Source of the DNA: Chromera velia | Taxonomy: Eukaryota > Sar > Chromeraceae | Reading direction: 5' to 3' | DNA: 64,000 bases | NCBI GenBank assembly: GCA_018398765.1 | Contig: JAHBMJ010000609.1 | Coordinates: forward strand, 1 to 64,000 | Notes under the pieces: generated by a model | Told to the model about the DNA's origin: nothing | What the model saw: the letters and a program-made list of their open reading frames with translations, nothing else | The model's database searches: none | Translations under genes and position numbers: made by a program | In this document: positions 12,401-24,018 of the stretch, piece by piece | How the letters are laid out: each line of letters opens with the position of its first letter | Numbering within the stretch: the first letter of the stretch is position 1

Positions 12401-13874
12401 TTTACACACTCTGCATACGCCCACGGACGACTGGGGACCACAACGCCCTCAGAGTGATATTGTGGTGAGTGAACCCTAAACAGCAGCAAAGAGCTTCACA
12501 GCAACACTAGGTTTCCAGAGAAGTGACCAAGGAGGATATTCGTTCAAACTGCAGGGACGACGTTTGACTTTCAAGGGTACAACAATGCAGGAGAATCTGA
12601 ATTCGAAGCAGTATTGCCAGTAGGTCTTTCCGGACACGAGGATATAGATATGGGAAGCGGAGACAGTCAGTGGGAGATCAGTCAGAAAGCAGCATCCCTT
12701 TTTCCAGAGTCAGCGCTGTTCATTGCCGGAGAAACTGAAGTTGCTCCCATGAGGATTGGGAGAATAGAACTAACCTGAAACGCAGAAAAAGCAGAGAGAA
12801 AGAGAGAGAAGCAGAGAGCAAAGAGAGGGGCAAAACAAATAGAAAGACATGCAGCGCTGCTGAACATGATCCGCTCAGCTTGTGCTCAAGATCATGAGAT
12901 GCCCCCCGGTGGAGTTCTGTATAGAGAGAGATTCAGTGCACAGACACCAGAAGTGGGGAGACGAGTTAGGCCTGTCTGCCCTGGAATTCGATCAGACCTG
13001 ATGGAAAAAGAAAGAGTGCAACTGGTATTCGAACGCTAAGAGCGAGAACGTACTGCTGCCTTAAACATGATAAGGCAGAACATGATGAGGCAACAGTGTT
13101 CACGTATGACCGAATGGAAGGGGTACAGCCGACAGTCTTGAGATCGGATTGAGGAGACGGTATTCATCCCATTGTAACAGCCTTATTTGCGTGTTCGATT
13201 ATCTGTTCCATCCATGGAGCCCATTTGTTTTTTTTTTTCAGCTGCGTCTGCCTTTGACTTCATCTGCATGGCCGTGCAGACACGGCCTGGAGGAGAGGGG
13301 GCATGTGACAATGTACTGTGTGTAGGTATGAAAGAGGCAGTGCATCTTTGCCCCTCCACCTGAGCAGAAGTGAAATGCAGGATGGACAAGAAAAAGAGAG
13401 ATGAGAGTATATGAGAGAGAAGTCAAAAGACACAAGAAGAAAAGAAGACAGAGTGTTCCGAATTACCAGGCAAAAGTTTGAAACATCATCAGACGTCCCG
13501 AACCTGGTTCTGACAATGCTTTGTAGAGACATGCACGCCAAGCCTGATCGCTCTCGTCTTGTGAAATAAACCTCGCAACCCCCGTCTATGTTCAACAGCT
13601 GAGTACATACATATAAAAGTGTCGGGACAACACTTTGGGGGAGGTGGCATGTTGCATTGTGAGGTTATAGGCAGTGTTAGAGCTGCACATAGTGTGCGCA
13701 TGTCAAGCGTATGACACATATGTATGTGCATGCATGTATTGTATTAAATGGTTCGCATGCAAGTCAATTCAGAAGTACAGTCTTGCCTGTATGTAAGACT
13801 AAAGAGAAATATGAACAATGCATGTCCGACTCTCAGATCTTATAGCCCCGTACGTTAGCAGCGCCATAACTCTA
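9499..13874. mobile_element. tandem LTR array: three LTRs, two interiors (fossil)
   Basis: Three related LTRs lie at about 9499-9666, 11551-11775 and 13650-13874; the last two are 225 bases. Between them are two interiors (about 9667-11550 and 11776-13649) that are nearly identical over most of their length. All LTRs start CGTTGCATTG or TGTTGCATTG and end near ACTCTA. Each interior begins with a Met-tRNA-like primer site (GGCAGCAGAGC or GGTAGCAGAAC) and ends with a purine tract GGGGGAGGTGG. No reverse transcriptase, integrase or capsid gene is visible. A short frame shared by both interiors (about 9846-10028 and 11952-12305, +) is Lys/Arg-rich and unassigned. The array abuts the previous element's target duplication exactly. 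It looks defective, and the two interiors look younger than the flanking element. Confidence 0.7.
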
Positions 13875-14691
13875 GGCATACGTCAGTAACTCGAACGGTA
13901 CCTCTGCCACAATTTTTAAAATTTATTTAATTTAAAACACTTAATTCAGTACTATTGAATTTATATTATATTTATGATAAACACTATTCAACATCCGATG
14001 AATCATGATAAACAAAAATACAACAAATCGGTCTGATGGTCCCTGTTAAATTTAGTCGAGTGAACCCAAAGCGTGGGCCAAACGGTGCAAGCCATGACTT
14101 GCCCGTTAATTACTCAAACTGTCACCTTTCGGCCGTCCACTGCCAGTGACAGTGTATACCTCGAGACAACCCCAGAGTATAAACCCAATCCTATCCAATT
14201 AAATTAATTCTAGAGTTAATTCGAAAGTTTAAGGATAACTTATACTAAATTAAATTGATATGACTTACTGGCAATTTTCAGTCTATTGTGACCGACGTAC
14301 TAGCCTGAGGTAACTGATTAAAGCTATCACTACCCCTAGCACTGCACTTAGCGCCCTAGTCACTACCTTGCTAAAAGTAGCAGTAACAGCACTTTTTCTT
14401 CCGGTCTCAGCGGCCTGAAAAAACATGAAAGACGTTTAATCAATCAAGTGGGTCTCAAAGCTCCGCGACAGTCGTGGTGGCGGTGGTTGACCAGTTGCCT
14501 TGCAATGCCTTCCGAGTCATCACGCACGTCTCGATCAGAATCCACACCCTTCAAGGTACTGAGCGAGGATCACAAACAAAGCAAACAGAATACATAAAGA
14601 AAGGAAGCAAGGAAGGGGGAGAAGGAAGGACAGAAGGAAAGCAGGAAGTGAGTAAGGAAGGAAGACAAGGACGGAAGGAAGGAAGAACGGA

Positions 14692-14739
<48 letters not shown>

Positions 14740-15294
14740 AACGAGGAAAGAAGACAACAAGGACAGAAGGAAAGAAGGAAGGAAGGAAGGAAGGAAGGAA
14801 GGAAGTAGGAAGGAAGGAAGGAAGGAAGACAGAAAGGAAAGAAACCAGATGGGCAACATTCAGATTTACGGCGTCTCAAAAGAGCAAGCCCGAGGAACCC
14901 AAAGATGAAATCAAACAATGTTGAACGACTGACCGTAATAAAACAAAAAAGGCTTCAGGTTTAACGGAAGAAAGAATGGCTTCAGAATCTGAAGACTGAA
15001 TACTGCCAGTGGAATGGAAACCCTCCTGTGCTGTCTGATAGCTTTCTTTCTGCACGGAAATGCGGCATCACTTTCCCTTATAGACTTTGTCTTCCGACTC
15101 TCAAACTTCTTGTTCATTCCGCTGCGGCGTTGCCATTTGTTTGCTTCATCTCTTTATTCCTTTCTGCTCGTGCGTGCACCCAAGGAGCATTTTAAAATGA
15201 AATAAATGACTGCCGTGAAGTCCATTCACATACACACACATACACTCACACATGCACAGGGAGGGAGAGAGAGACTATCCATCCCCCTACCCAC
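13875..15294. other. intergenic region with purine microsatellite
   Basis: 13880-14430 is AT-rich single-copy-looking DNA with no gene seen. 14560-14850 is a long purine tract of AAGG and AAAG units (GAAA core near 14690-14740). 14900-15230 shows nothing firm, although the 3' exon or exons of the mL49 gene on the minus strand should lie in this stretch; I could not place them. Confidence 0.6.
14586..14842. repeat. (AAGG)n/(AAAG)n purine microsatellite
   Basis: About 250 bases of almost pure purine on the plus strand, with a perfect AAAG core flanked by GGAA units. Open frames across it are low-complexity artefacts. Confidence 0.9.
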
Positions 15295-15529
15295 TTGTTT
15301 GATGATGTTCTTGTGTCTCCCCCTGATTTCAAATTTGTCCCCGTGGTCGATCACTGGTGCCTGACAGATTGCCTCCAGTTCTCTCTTGAAGGCCTCGCGG
15401 TCCCCCTTCACCTTTCGCACAAATGTGGAGCACTCGTTTTTGTTCTTCTTAAAGTCCAGGTACACCACCAGGTTGTCAGCCGCTGCATGGGTCGACACAC
15501 CCAGAATCACTTGGCCATTCAAACGCAAA

Positions 15530-15570
<41 letters not shown>

Positions 15571-16118
15571 TCACTCACTCACTCACTCACTCACTCACTC
15601 ACGTCGGGGAGCGGCGGTTCGGAGAAGGGCGATTTCGTGCAATATGGAAGAGAAAAAGAAGTTGCTGCAGCCGGAAAAGCAGAATGAAAGTGGAAAGACA
15701 AAGCAAAGACTGCGGAAGTTCCCAAAAGAAAGAGGTCAAAAGGGGGTGAGGAGAAGAACACAAAGAAGAGGATGCTGTCAAGTATCACAGCAAAGGGAGT
15801 AGGGGTGCTGGTGCATGAATTGGTTCCAAACGTTTTGCATGGATACTTTTTTTTTCACAGGGAATCCAATGAAGGGGGCGCCACCGGAAACAAATGAATC
15901 TTCGTTTCTTTGAGCTGACCTGATCTGTACACTATGAAAGGCGCTTTTTCTCGCCTCTTCATTTCATGTCTGATGATTTCCCTCCCAACCCCGAAGGCCC
16001 GTTGTCTGCACAAAAGCCAAGCCTGTGTTGCCTTCTGCGGCACTTCTCTCGACCACAGGGGACGGAACAGGGAGAAGGCCGGGCCGGTCGGCAGGAACGA
16101 GGAGCCTCCTCTCTGCAT
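15295..16118 (-). CDS. mitochondrial large-subunit ribosomal protein mL49 (IMG2 family), 3' end not located
   Basis: Component of the mitochondrial ribosome large subunit. Two exons: 15920-16118 and 15295-15482, joined with phase 1 across 15483-15919 (donor GTCAGC, acceptor tgcag). The start at 16118 gives an Arg-rich, acid-poor N-terminus suited to mitochondrial import. The join reads PFIVYRSAADNLVVYLDFKK, which matches the family pattern PF.V.RT...NLPVYLD. It is followed by TFVRKVKGDREAFKREL and FEIRGRHKNIIKQ, the IMG2 core. The next codon should start the conserved WL...GF tail, but the last exon after the GTGGGT donor was not identified. The intron holds CT, CA and CTCA runs (15534-15600). 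The gene is divergent from the PIWI gene. Family assignment rests on motif memory only. Confidence 0.6.
15534..15602. repeat. (CT)n-(CA)n-(CTCA)n microsatellite
   Basis: Three adjacent simple repeats on the plus strand within the intron of the minus-strand mL49 gene. Confidence 0.9.
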
Positions 16119-16935
16119 GCCGACGTCAGGAGACGGCCGTGAGCTCTCAAACTTTTTTCTGAATTATTTTCCGTCGACAGATAGAGTGGCGGGCACGCGG
16201 CGGAGTGTGTCAAACAGAGAGGGATGAGGAGGCAAGGCAAGGTGGTAAGATATGGAACAGACAGATCCGCGCTGGACTGGGGGAGAGGGGCAAGACCACG
16301 AGAGGCCCAGTCAAGCTGCAAAGGAGACGGCGTCTCGCCCTCTTCCATTAGACTGGATCGATTCCCCGGATGACTGAGCTAAACCGTGACTTATGCATCT
16401 GAATGGAAAACTGCAAAGTTTCACTGCAAACAGACACGTATGGTGTCATAGCGGCTGACATAGCCTCCGACTCAGCAGGCTCCGAGTCAATGGACATCGG
16501 ATAGAAGGCCTGCTATAGCTTTGGCGAAATTGGCCGGGGGCAGCTATAGGCCGCCGCGTCCCACTACACGCACTGAGTGGACCCCGGACCAGTCTCGGAC
16601 CAGTAACTCGGAAGCAATCTTCTCGGCAGTCTGAGAGTGAGGTGTCGAAGGAACTGAGTCGGCAGAGGTGGCCCTGTGACCTGTGTTTCTCGAGAAGCCG
16701 TGCAGGTATTGACAGCTAAAGCAGTGCATTGATGTTTCATTGGGTTGAACATTCTTTGTGAAGAAGCGCAGCACATGGTCTTCGGGGGGTGCATTGGAGA
16801 GGCGTCTCTTCTCATCAGACTGTGAAAGTGATCTGATGGAAGCATGGAGGCCTGTCATCGTGATGTCCCTTTCATCTGACTGACTGCGTTCCGCCGCTGT
16901 AGACTCTTACGTTGTACTCTTCTGTCGCTTCACTG
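16119..16935. other. divergent intergenic region between mL49 and PIWI genes
   Basis: About 800 bases holding the 5' flanks of both genes. A minus-strand open frame at 16544-16858 has no recognisable motif and no supporting splice sites. A cgctgtag at 16894-16901 could be an acceptor for an upstream PIWI exon, so the PIWI start below is provisional. Nothing else was seen. Confidence 0.5.
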
Positions 16936-18047
16936 ATGCTGAGGCAGAGGCCCAGTACTGGCTTTGACCGCGAGATTCTGCACCAGACCAACTACCGCTC
17001 CCTCCGGTTGAGGCCCCAATGCTATCATTTCTGCGATGTGGAATTCGATCCTCCTCTTCCGGTCAGTCTCTCACGGAACCGCGCGTTCTTTGCTTTTTCT
17101 CTCCTTTGACTCCACGTTGAACCGTTTCTGCGCTGTGGAATTCGATCCTCCTCTTCCGGTCAGTCTCTCACGGAACCGCGCGTTCTTTGCTTTTTCTCTG
17201 TCTCCTCCGACCCCACATAGAGTCGTAAACCACGCCTACAGGGTTTGGTTGACTGGTGAGCTGCTTACTGTCCTCGATTCCCTCTGTCTGCTCTGCTCTC
17301 GTCGCTTCGATACATGCACGGGCATTCAATCAGACACGGGGGAACATGCGTCTATCCATTCACGCATGTCCCGCACGTCATGCACAAGTCTCACGGACAC
17401 ACGGAATGAAAAATCACAGAAGCAAACAGACCTGTACTCAAGTCACCCATCCTTCCAAGAAGGCATTCTTCCTTTCTCTCACCCTCCGATTTGCTCTCGT
17501 TCTTCCCTTGATTCCACTCTGCTTTTGTTTGCAGATAGATACCGCAGCCGGCACTGCACACAGGCTGGTGGGAAAAAACAAGGCGGCGATTTTGGAGGCC
17601 CTGAGCGGAGCGACTGAAATCCAAATATCTGGACGGAACTGCTATGTGATCAACTGCGATCAAGAGACGATCGACGTCCACGTGGTCAGTCAGTCAGCCA
17701 GTCTCTCTCCTTCCTCTTTCTTTGTGGAAGGAGTAGGTTATGGAAAGATTTGTGTGTCTTCAACTGTACTGTGCAAATCTGTAGTCAGAGGGCCCATCGG
17801 TCCATTTTTTGTTCTTCTTTTCTTTCTCGTTTCCTTCCTGACTTCCTTCCCTTCTTTTCTCCTTTCTTATTGACTACGTTCCCGGTTTCTTCTTTTTGTG
17901 CTGCCTTGCGTCCCCTCTTTGCTTCTCTCCTTCGCTCCATGTCCCCCCTTCCTTTCTTCCTTCCAATACAAAATCTCTCTCTGAACGTGAGGAATACGTT
18001 TCATTCGGAGACGGGAGGGAAGAATGCCCTTCTGCGTTTTGTGTTTC

Positions 18048-18085
<38 letters not shown>

Positions 18086-21000
18086 TGTGTGTGTGTGTAT
18101 GTGTGTGTGTGTGTGTAGTGGTCTTGTCTTCGCGTTCGTGTGTTAACGTGTCTGTCAATGGGACCTTCTTTCCGGATCCATACAGACTGGTGGCGTCCTT
18201 TTGTGTTTGGTTGAATGGTGAAAAAGAAGTGAACCCCACGCGTGCAGAAGAAGACCATTCCGATGACATTCAAGCACAATGAATGTATGCAGGTCGTCTC
18301 TCTCGATGGGAGAGGAGAGAAGGCCTTGAGAGGGGAAGGGGAAGAGAACGAAGACGGAGACGGAGACGGAGAGACTCCTTTGGGAGTCCATAGGATGAGA
18401 ATCAAGAGTCTGCAGCAACCAGCGGAGTTCGAAGATGAGGAGGGGAGGAAGCATCTTGCTCTGTTACTCAACAGAGGATTCAGCGCTTCTATCAGAGGTT
18501 CGTCATCCTGTCTCGTTGCCTTCTTTTCTTTCTTTCTTTCTTTCTTTCTTTCTTTCGTTCGTTCGTTCGTTCCTTCGTTCTCTCCCCCGTCTCTCTCTCT
18601 CCCCCGTCTCTCTCTCTCTCTCCCCCCGTCTCTCTCTTTTGTTGTCTGTTTTGCATTCCTTAACTCATTCCCCCTCCCTCATTCCTTCCTTCCTTCCTCC
18701 CGCCCCTCCTTCTCTCCGCCTTGTTTGAAAAACAGAAGTCGCATAGTCTGTCTTGCATGCTTACTGTGGGGTCTCTTAATTGTCGAATTTGCTGCTGGAT
18801 CCACAAAATTAAGATTCTATCATTTTGTTTCGCTTTTGAGGGAACAAACAGCTTTTGTGCTTCTGCATTCACACACGCAGCCGCTCGTTTGCTGACTGAT
18901 TCAGAGCCCCGCATAAGTCACGCCCACTCCTCCAGACTCCCTCTTTCGAACAACACGAATCCGTCTGTCCTTCCGACTCTCTCTCTCCTTCTCTGTGCAG
19001 CTGCGGGATTTCGCAAAGACGGAAGTTGTTTCTGGAACCCCAAGAAGGGCGACGCCTTCATCAACAGGGGGAACCTGAAGCTCTTCCAGACCTACTCCGC
19101 ACCCATCCACTTCTTCCAGAACACGCCTGTGGTGCTGTTGGAGGGCAGGAAGCAAGTGCGGCAGGACGAGACTGCCCTGCAGGTGCTCGAGAAGATTCGG
19201 AAGAGGAATCATTCTTCCGAGGAAGCATTCCGTTTTGAGTGTGAGGAGGCGTTGCTGGATAAGTATGTGGTGACGATGCATGGGAATGACGCCCAGGTGA
19301 GTCCTTCATTCCCGTCTCTCTCTTCTAATGCCTCTCCTCAAGTAAAGTGGTTTCATTGCTCTTTCTTCAACATACAGACTTCCTTATGCTGTGCGTCTGA
19401 GTCACTCAAGCCATTTGAAGACATCAGAAAGATTTCCTTTTCTACCCTGCCAGTGGGCTGTTTCCAGGCGTCTTGTCTTCTTTGGTTGAAGGTCAAGGGC
19501 TTGTTAGTTTTCGTGATTCTCACTTCACTTGGCACGAAAAAGGCAGCTTCGCTCTCTCTCTCTCTCTCTCCTCTTTGTTTCTTTTTCTGCGTGTGTATGT
19601 GTGTGGGTGTGCGTGCGTGTGTGGGAGCGTCTGTAGACAGACTTGCTGAAAATGCAACATGTTGCCTGTCTGTCACCTCCCTCCTTCTCACCGGTGCAGC
19701 GATACCGAATCTCTGAGATTTTGTGGGACCAGAATATCGACTCGGAGTTCGAGAGGGAGACTGGAAAAAACGTACGAGGATGGGTGGCGAGAGGGATGGC
19801 TTCTGTCTACACGGACTGCAGCACGTTTGAATTTTTCTTTTCTTTTCTTTTCTTTTCTTTGCCTGCACTCCGACCCTTGCAATTCTCTCCCTACTGTCTG
19901 TTTCTTTCTCTCTCTCTCTCTCTCTCTCTGTGCGTGTGTTCATGTGTATCCCCACCGACTGAGGTGTGAATCTTCCTTTTCCTGTTTAACATTTCATGCC
20001 ACCTTTTCCTTTTGGTATAACCTTTTTCTTGCGCAGATTTCCTTTCGAGACTTCTTCAAGCAGCTGTATAACATCACACTGAATGCGCCCAAGGGGGTGC
20101 CGATCCTTCGGACAAACCGCAAAATCCGAAAGAGGGCACCCGAAAGGAGCGCTCCGGCGTTGAGCGAGGAGCTTGGTGCAGGTGGGCGGTCCAAGACGAG
20201 GACTGTGGAGCTGCCTCCGGAAATCTGTTGGGTGGGCCGTGTGGCTCTGGACAGAAGAAAGAAGAGAAAGAAGTCATCATGGCTGTGTGTTTTGATATTT
20301 CCAGTCACGCTTTCCTATGTCTTCCAACTCCTTCAACCACCGTCACTTGAGCGAATCGAGTGCCAGTAGCTCGCCTTCGGTTCCGTTTCTAGAAGATTAT
20401 CATGGTGCACTCTCCTGATTCTGGTGATCCGCTCTCTAGCCCCTAATGCTTGACAACATCTGTTTTTCTACTTGTTTTTCTGTCCACCCCCTCACGATAA
20501 AATGTCTGAGATGTCCTCGTTGTTGACAGAAAATGGGCATTGAGACGGTAAAAGTGCGCTCATAGTCCTGCATTAATGCACATACAGAATAAAGCACAAT
20601 TTTGATCTGTGCAGGTTCTCGGTGTTGATAGAGAGGCACAGGCTGACTGGCAGATGATGAGAAGATTGTCGGAATTCTGTCGGCAGACTCCGGCACAAAA
20701 AGTGGATGAGGGAAAGAAGCTCTTCGACATGCTGAGAGTCAGTTGAGAGCAGTGGGACTGTACCATTCAAAGCATCTGTATGCTTTCCATAGTGTAAGAA
20801 TCAGTTCAGGGCAGACGCTGAAAACAGAAGAGACACCAATGGACCTACTCAAACCCGGCGGAGCATCCAACCAAGTGCCGTGCACGTTCGAAAAATCGAT
20901 CACTTAATTGCTCTCTTGCGCTTTGCAGACCGCAAAAGGAGCGCAAGAGATCACACGATGGAAGAAATCCTTTTCCTTTCCAAGTTTCCAACCCCGTCCC

Positions 21001-21609
21001 CGTCCTTTTCCATATGATGTCTCTGATGAGAGGTCTCACTGACCTGTTCTCTCTCCTGCTCTGCCCACAGGCCCACCGGAGCGCCTCAGGACTTCTGGAG
21101 TCTTTCGGGATTGAGTTGGGGGACCAGCCGTTTGAGACTGTGGGGCGACAGGTAGCCCCCTCTCGTCTTCTTCTGATGACCGGAAAAGAAGGTCGGTGGA
21201 GCCGTTGGAAGAAGAATCGCTGTGAGATAAAATCAAATTGGAAAGGGACGGTGGATAGTGATGGCGGGAAGGGAGGGTCGGAAGAAGCCAAGGAAGTACA
21301 TGCAGCAACTGAATTTCTCAGTATCCTGTGTGCATCAACGAAGCGTCTCGTGATTCATTGACAGCTCGGAGGCCGGTCGAGAAGAAGTCCACGACTAGAT
21401 TCAAGCACACCAGCACAAGAACACAAAAGCGCTCGATACAGGAAGGCGTTTTCTCCTGTTCTGTCTCATGTGTGTTTGTGGGGGTGGGGGGGTGGTGCGT
21501 GTGTGTGTGTGTGCGTATGCGTGTGTCGCAAGACACAAGAGACAGAAACTCAAAGAGTGGTCGAAAGACCAACATAAGCTTTATGTTTGCCAACAGATCA
21601 GCCCTCATC

Positions 21610-21682
<73 letters not shown>

Positions 21683-24018
21683 CTTCTGGTTTTTTGTCTT
21701 CGTGTGAGCAGATCTTCAAAGAGCGAAGGCCCAGAGAGGTGACGACGAGGCTCCTGGTGTTCAGCTGAACATGACGAATTTGAGTCTACAGAAGAACATT
21801 GAGAAAGAGGTGGCGGGGTTTGTCGGGAACTGTGAGGGATTCAAGAATTGGGCAGTTGCCTATTTTCCAAAAGATAGGAATGCTTCACTTGAGTTGACAA
21901 ACAAGTTATATGAGATTGCACAAGAGCGTGGGATGGACAAGGAGACCGAGGGGCCGAAAGAGATAGCGCTGGACGTTTCAGACCCCGTGGGTGATTTGCA
22001 AAAACAGTTGAAGGAAAAGTTCTCCACCCCGCGGGGCCCGCCCAGCATCATTCTCGTGGTTCTGCCGAAGCTTCAGAAGTCGAGGAGCTCTCCTCATTAT
22101 GCGAAGCTCAAGGAAGCCTTCTGCACAGGGTTGTTTGCACTTCCTACGCAGTGTGTGCTGGCCGACACGATAGAAAAGAAGGGAAAGGCCGCAGCTGTGA
22201 GGATTTTCGATCAGATGATCTGCAAACAGGTCTGTCAGAAAGGCAGACAGGTGGTCAGGAGTCTGCTCTCTCTCTCCCTTCTTCTTCTGCCTTTCTCGCA
22301 TTCTCCAGTGACTTTCTGTGATATGTGAGTGCATGTTTCAGTACGTGCATCGCCTCAATTCATCTCCTTCCCGTTTTTGTCTGTCGTCGACGAAGAGGGA
22401 TACTGCAGTTCCCCTTCTTGCTTTGAGTGTTGTTTTCTTTTGCTGTGTGGAGAAAGGGAACATGTGGGGATCTCGGCTTGAACCTTTGGAGAGTGATCGA
22501 GTGGATAGTGCGTTGGTGGACATGTACAACGAATACGTAAATATGCGTGTGAATTGATATGGATGGTGCAAGAGTAGTTTTGTCTCCCCTGATGCTGTCT
22601 GTGCGTGTGCAGGGAGGGTACATCTGGGCAATCAATTTGAATGTTCCCGGGGCGAGTGGGCCGAAGAGAACGATGGCGGTGGGGGTGAAGACGCTGACGG
22701 CGAAGGGGAGAACTTTGGTTGCGTTCTCTGCCAGCAGGAACGCTGTACATACGAAGTACTTCAGCTACTCGCGATGGCTTAGTGGGGGGCCTGGGGGAGG
22801 CGGGAGGAGCCATCAGGCGATAGGGCCGATTTTGAGGGAGTTTCTGCGGCAGGCGCTGGTATTCTTCCGCGACAACTGGGAAGAGGTCAGCGTTGCTTCC
22901 TTGCTTCCTTCGACATTTTTTCTCTTTCTTTTCTGTTTTCGTCCTTTGTTGCTCTCCATGGGAATGAAGGAGGAGCACACATTGTTTGACTTGGGGGTCA
23001 CCCACTCGGATGCCTGAGCAAATTGGTGCAGCAAGAGAAGCACATTTCCGCTCTCCTTTGTTTTGAATTTGAGGTGACCTGAAGCACTGCCCTCTGCGTC
23101 GCTCTGCTTTGGTCTGGATGCATCGTGGGAGGATAGTTGTAGCTTTGTCCAGATTTGGTCACACCAGACACACAGAAAGATGGACAGTGTTCTAGGCATT
23201 TGCATAGCATGCAGCGTGATAAGTCTGACAAGCAAAGACTGCCTCAGAAGAATTTGGATGTTGGGTTCACGCGATGGTGTCTTTTATTGTGGAGTGCACG
23301 AATGGAATGCATGTTTGACTATTTTTTTTCTTCTGCGACAGTTTTCTTAGTGGTTTCTTGCTTTCCCGACATTATTGCGTTCGGCTCTTCCTCGATCTGA
23401 GTGCAGGCGGACGGAGAGTGTCCAAAAGAGGACAAGGACCGGATCCCCCACCGAGTGGTCATCTATAGAGACGGCAGCGGTGGGCCCTCTGTGAGACAGC
23501 AGGCGGACCATGAGGTCCGGGAGGCCAAGGCCGCGTTCCGGGAAGTGGACGAGAGGTGGGGGAAGGGGGGCGATTGGTGCTCGTACCTAGAGTTTGTTTT
23601 TCTGTCTGTGTACAGAGACACCAGACCTCGATTCTTTCGGGTCAAGGAGGGGGGGGGTCTCGTGAATCCTCTCCCCCAGACGGTGTTTTCAGACGGGGTC
23701 CAGGGTCCAGATGTACATTTCTGTATGAACAACTTCTACATCAACCACCACTCCGTTACGCAGGGGTGTGCAGCTCCAACGAAATATGCTCTCGTTGCTT
23801 GGGAGAACAAGCCCGCGAACACCGAGTGGGCGACAGATGAGCTGCAAATTTTGACGGCTCAGCTGTCTCTTTTGTATCAGAACTGGCCGGGAGCTGTGCG
23901 TGCCCCTGCCCCGCTCATGTATGCAGACAAGCAGTGCAAACTTTACACGGAAATTCAGTCACGCGACGCAGTCAACCGCCAATTTCCATGGATGCTCAAG
24001 CATCTGTACTTTTTGTAA
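16936..24018 (+). CDS. PIWI-clade argonaute with degenerate slicer site
   Basis: Small-RNA-guided protein, expected to bind piRNA-like guides. Eleven exons join in frame to 911 residues: 16936-17061, 17535-17684, 18248-18497, 19001-19296, 19700-19771, 20037-20231, 20615-20737, 21071-21191, 21712-22229, 22613-22885, 23407-24018. Order: N domain (HFCDVEFDPPLP), PAZ about 200-365 (FRDFFKQLYNI, LPPEICW), MID about 440-615 (FKNWAVAYFPKD, TQCVLADTIEKKGK), PIWI 618-911 (ICKQGGYIWAINL, VIYRDGSGG, NPLPQTV, YQNWPGAVRAPAP, C-terminal LKHLYFL). Length and end match the PIWI clade. The catalytic positions are abnormal: the first Asp after VG is Lys (about residue 643), the Asp of YRDG remains (about 730), and the His of PTHY is Lys (PTKY, about 834). 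The glutamate-finger region reads SHQAIG. This predicts a guide-binding but non-cleaving protein. The first exon may not be the true start. Confidence 0.9.
17027..17202 (+). repeat. duplicated exon end plus 5' splice site in PIWI gene
   Basis: About 77 bases, from tttctgcg through ctttttctct, occur twice: near 17027-17103 and 17126-17202, separated by about 22 bases. The unit contains the last coding bases of PIWI exon 1, its GTCAGT donor and the first part of the intron. Copies differ by very few bases, so the duplication is recent or maintained. Confidence 0.85.
18056..18118 (+). repeat. (GT)n microsatellite in PIWI intron 2
   Basis: Run of GT interrupted by CT and AT, within the intron 17685-18247. 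Confidence 0.9.
21612..21682 (+). repeat. (CT)n(GT)n microsatellite in PIWI intron
   Basis: CT run followed by GT run shortly before the acceptor of the exon starting at 21712. Similar pairs occur in many introns of this window. Confidence 0.9.

Noticed and set aside
14120-14145. gcagTGG at 14137 as the start of the last mL49 exon
   Set aside because: It would encode only WTAER before a stop, does not match the family's WL..GF end, and lies over 1 kb away in AT-rich DNA.
14474-14908. Long open frames on both strands
   Set aside because: They translate a purine microsatellite (Lys/Glu/Gly or Ser/Leu/Phe runs), not a protein.
16544-16858. Minus-strand frame between mL49 and PIWI genes
   Set aside because: No motif and no splice partner; could equally be promoter DNA of two divergent genes.
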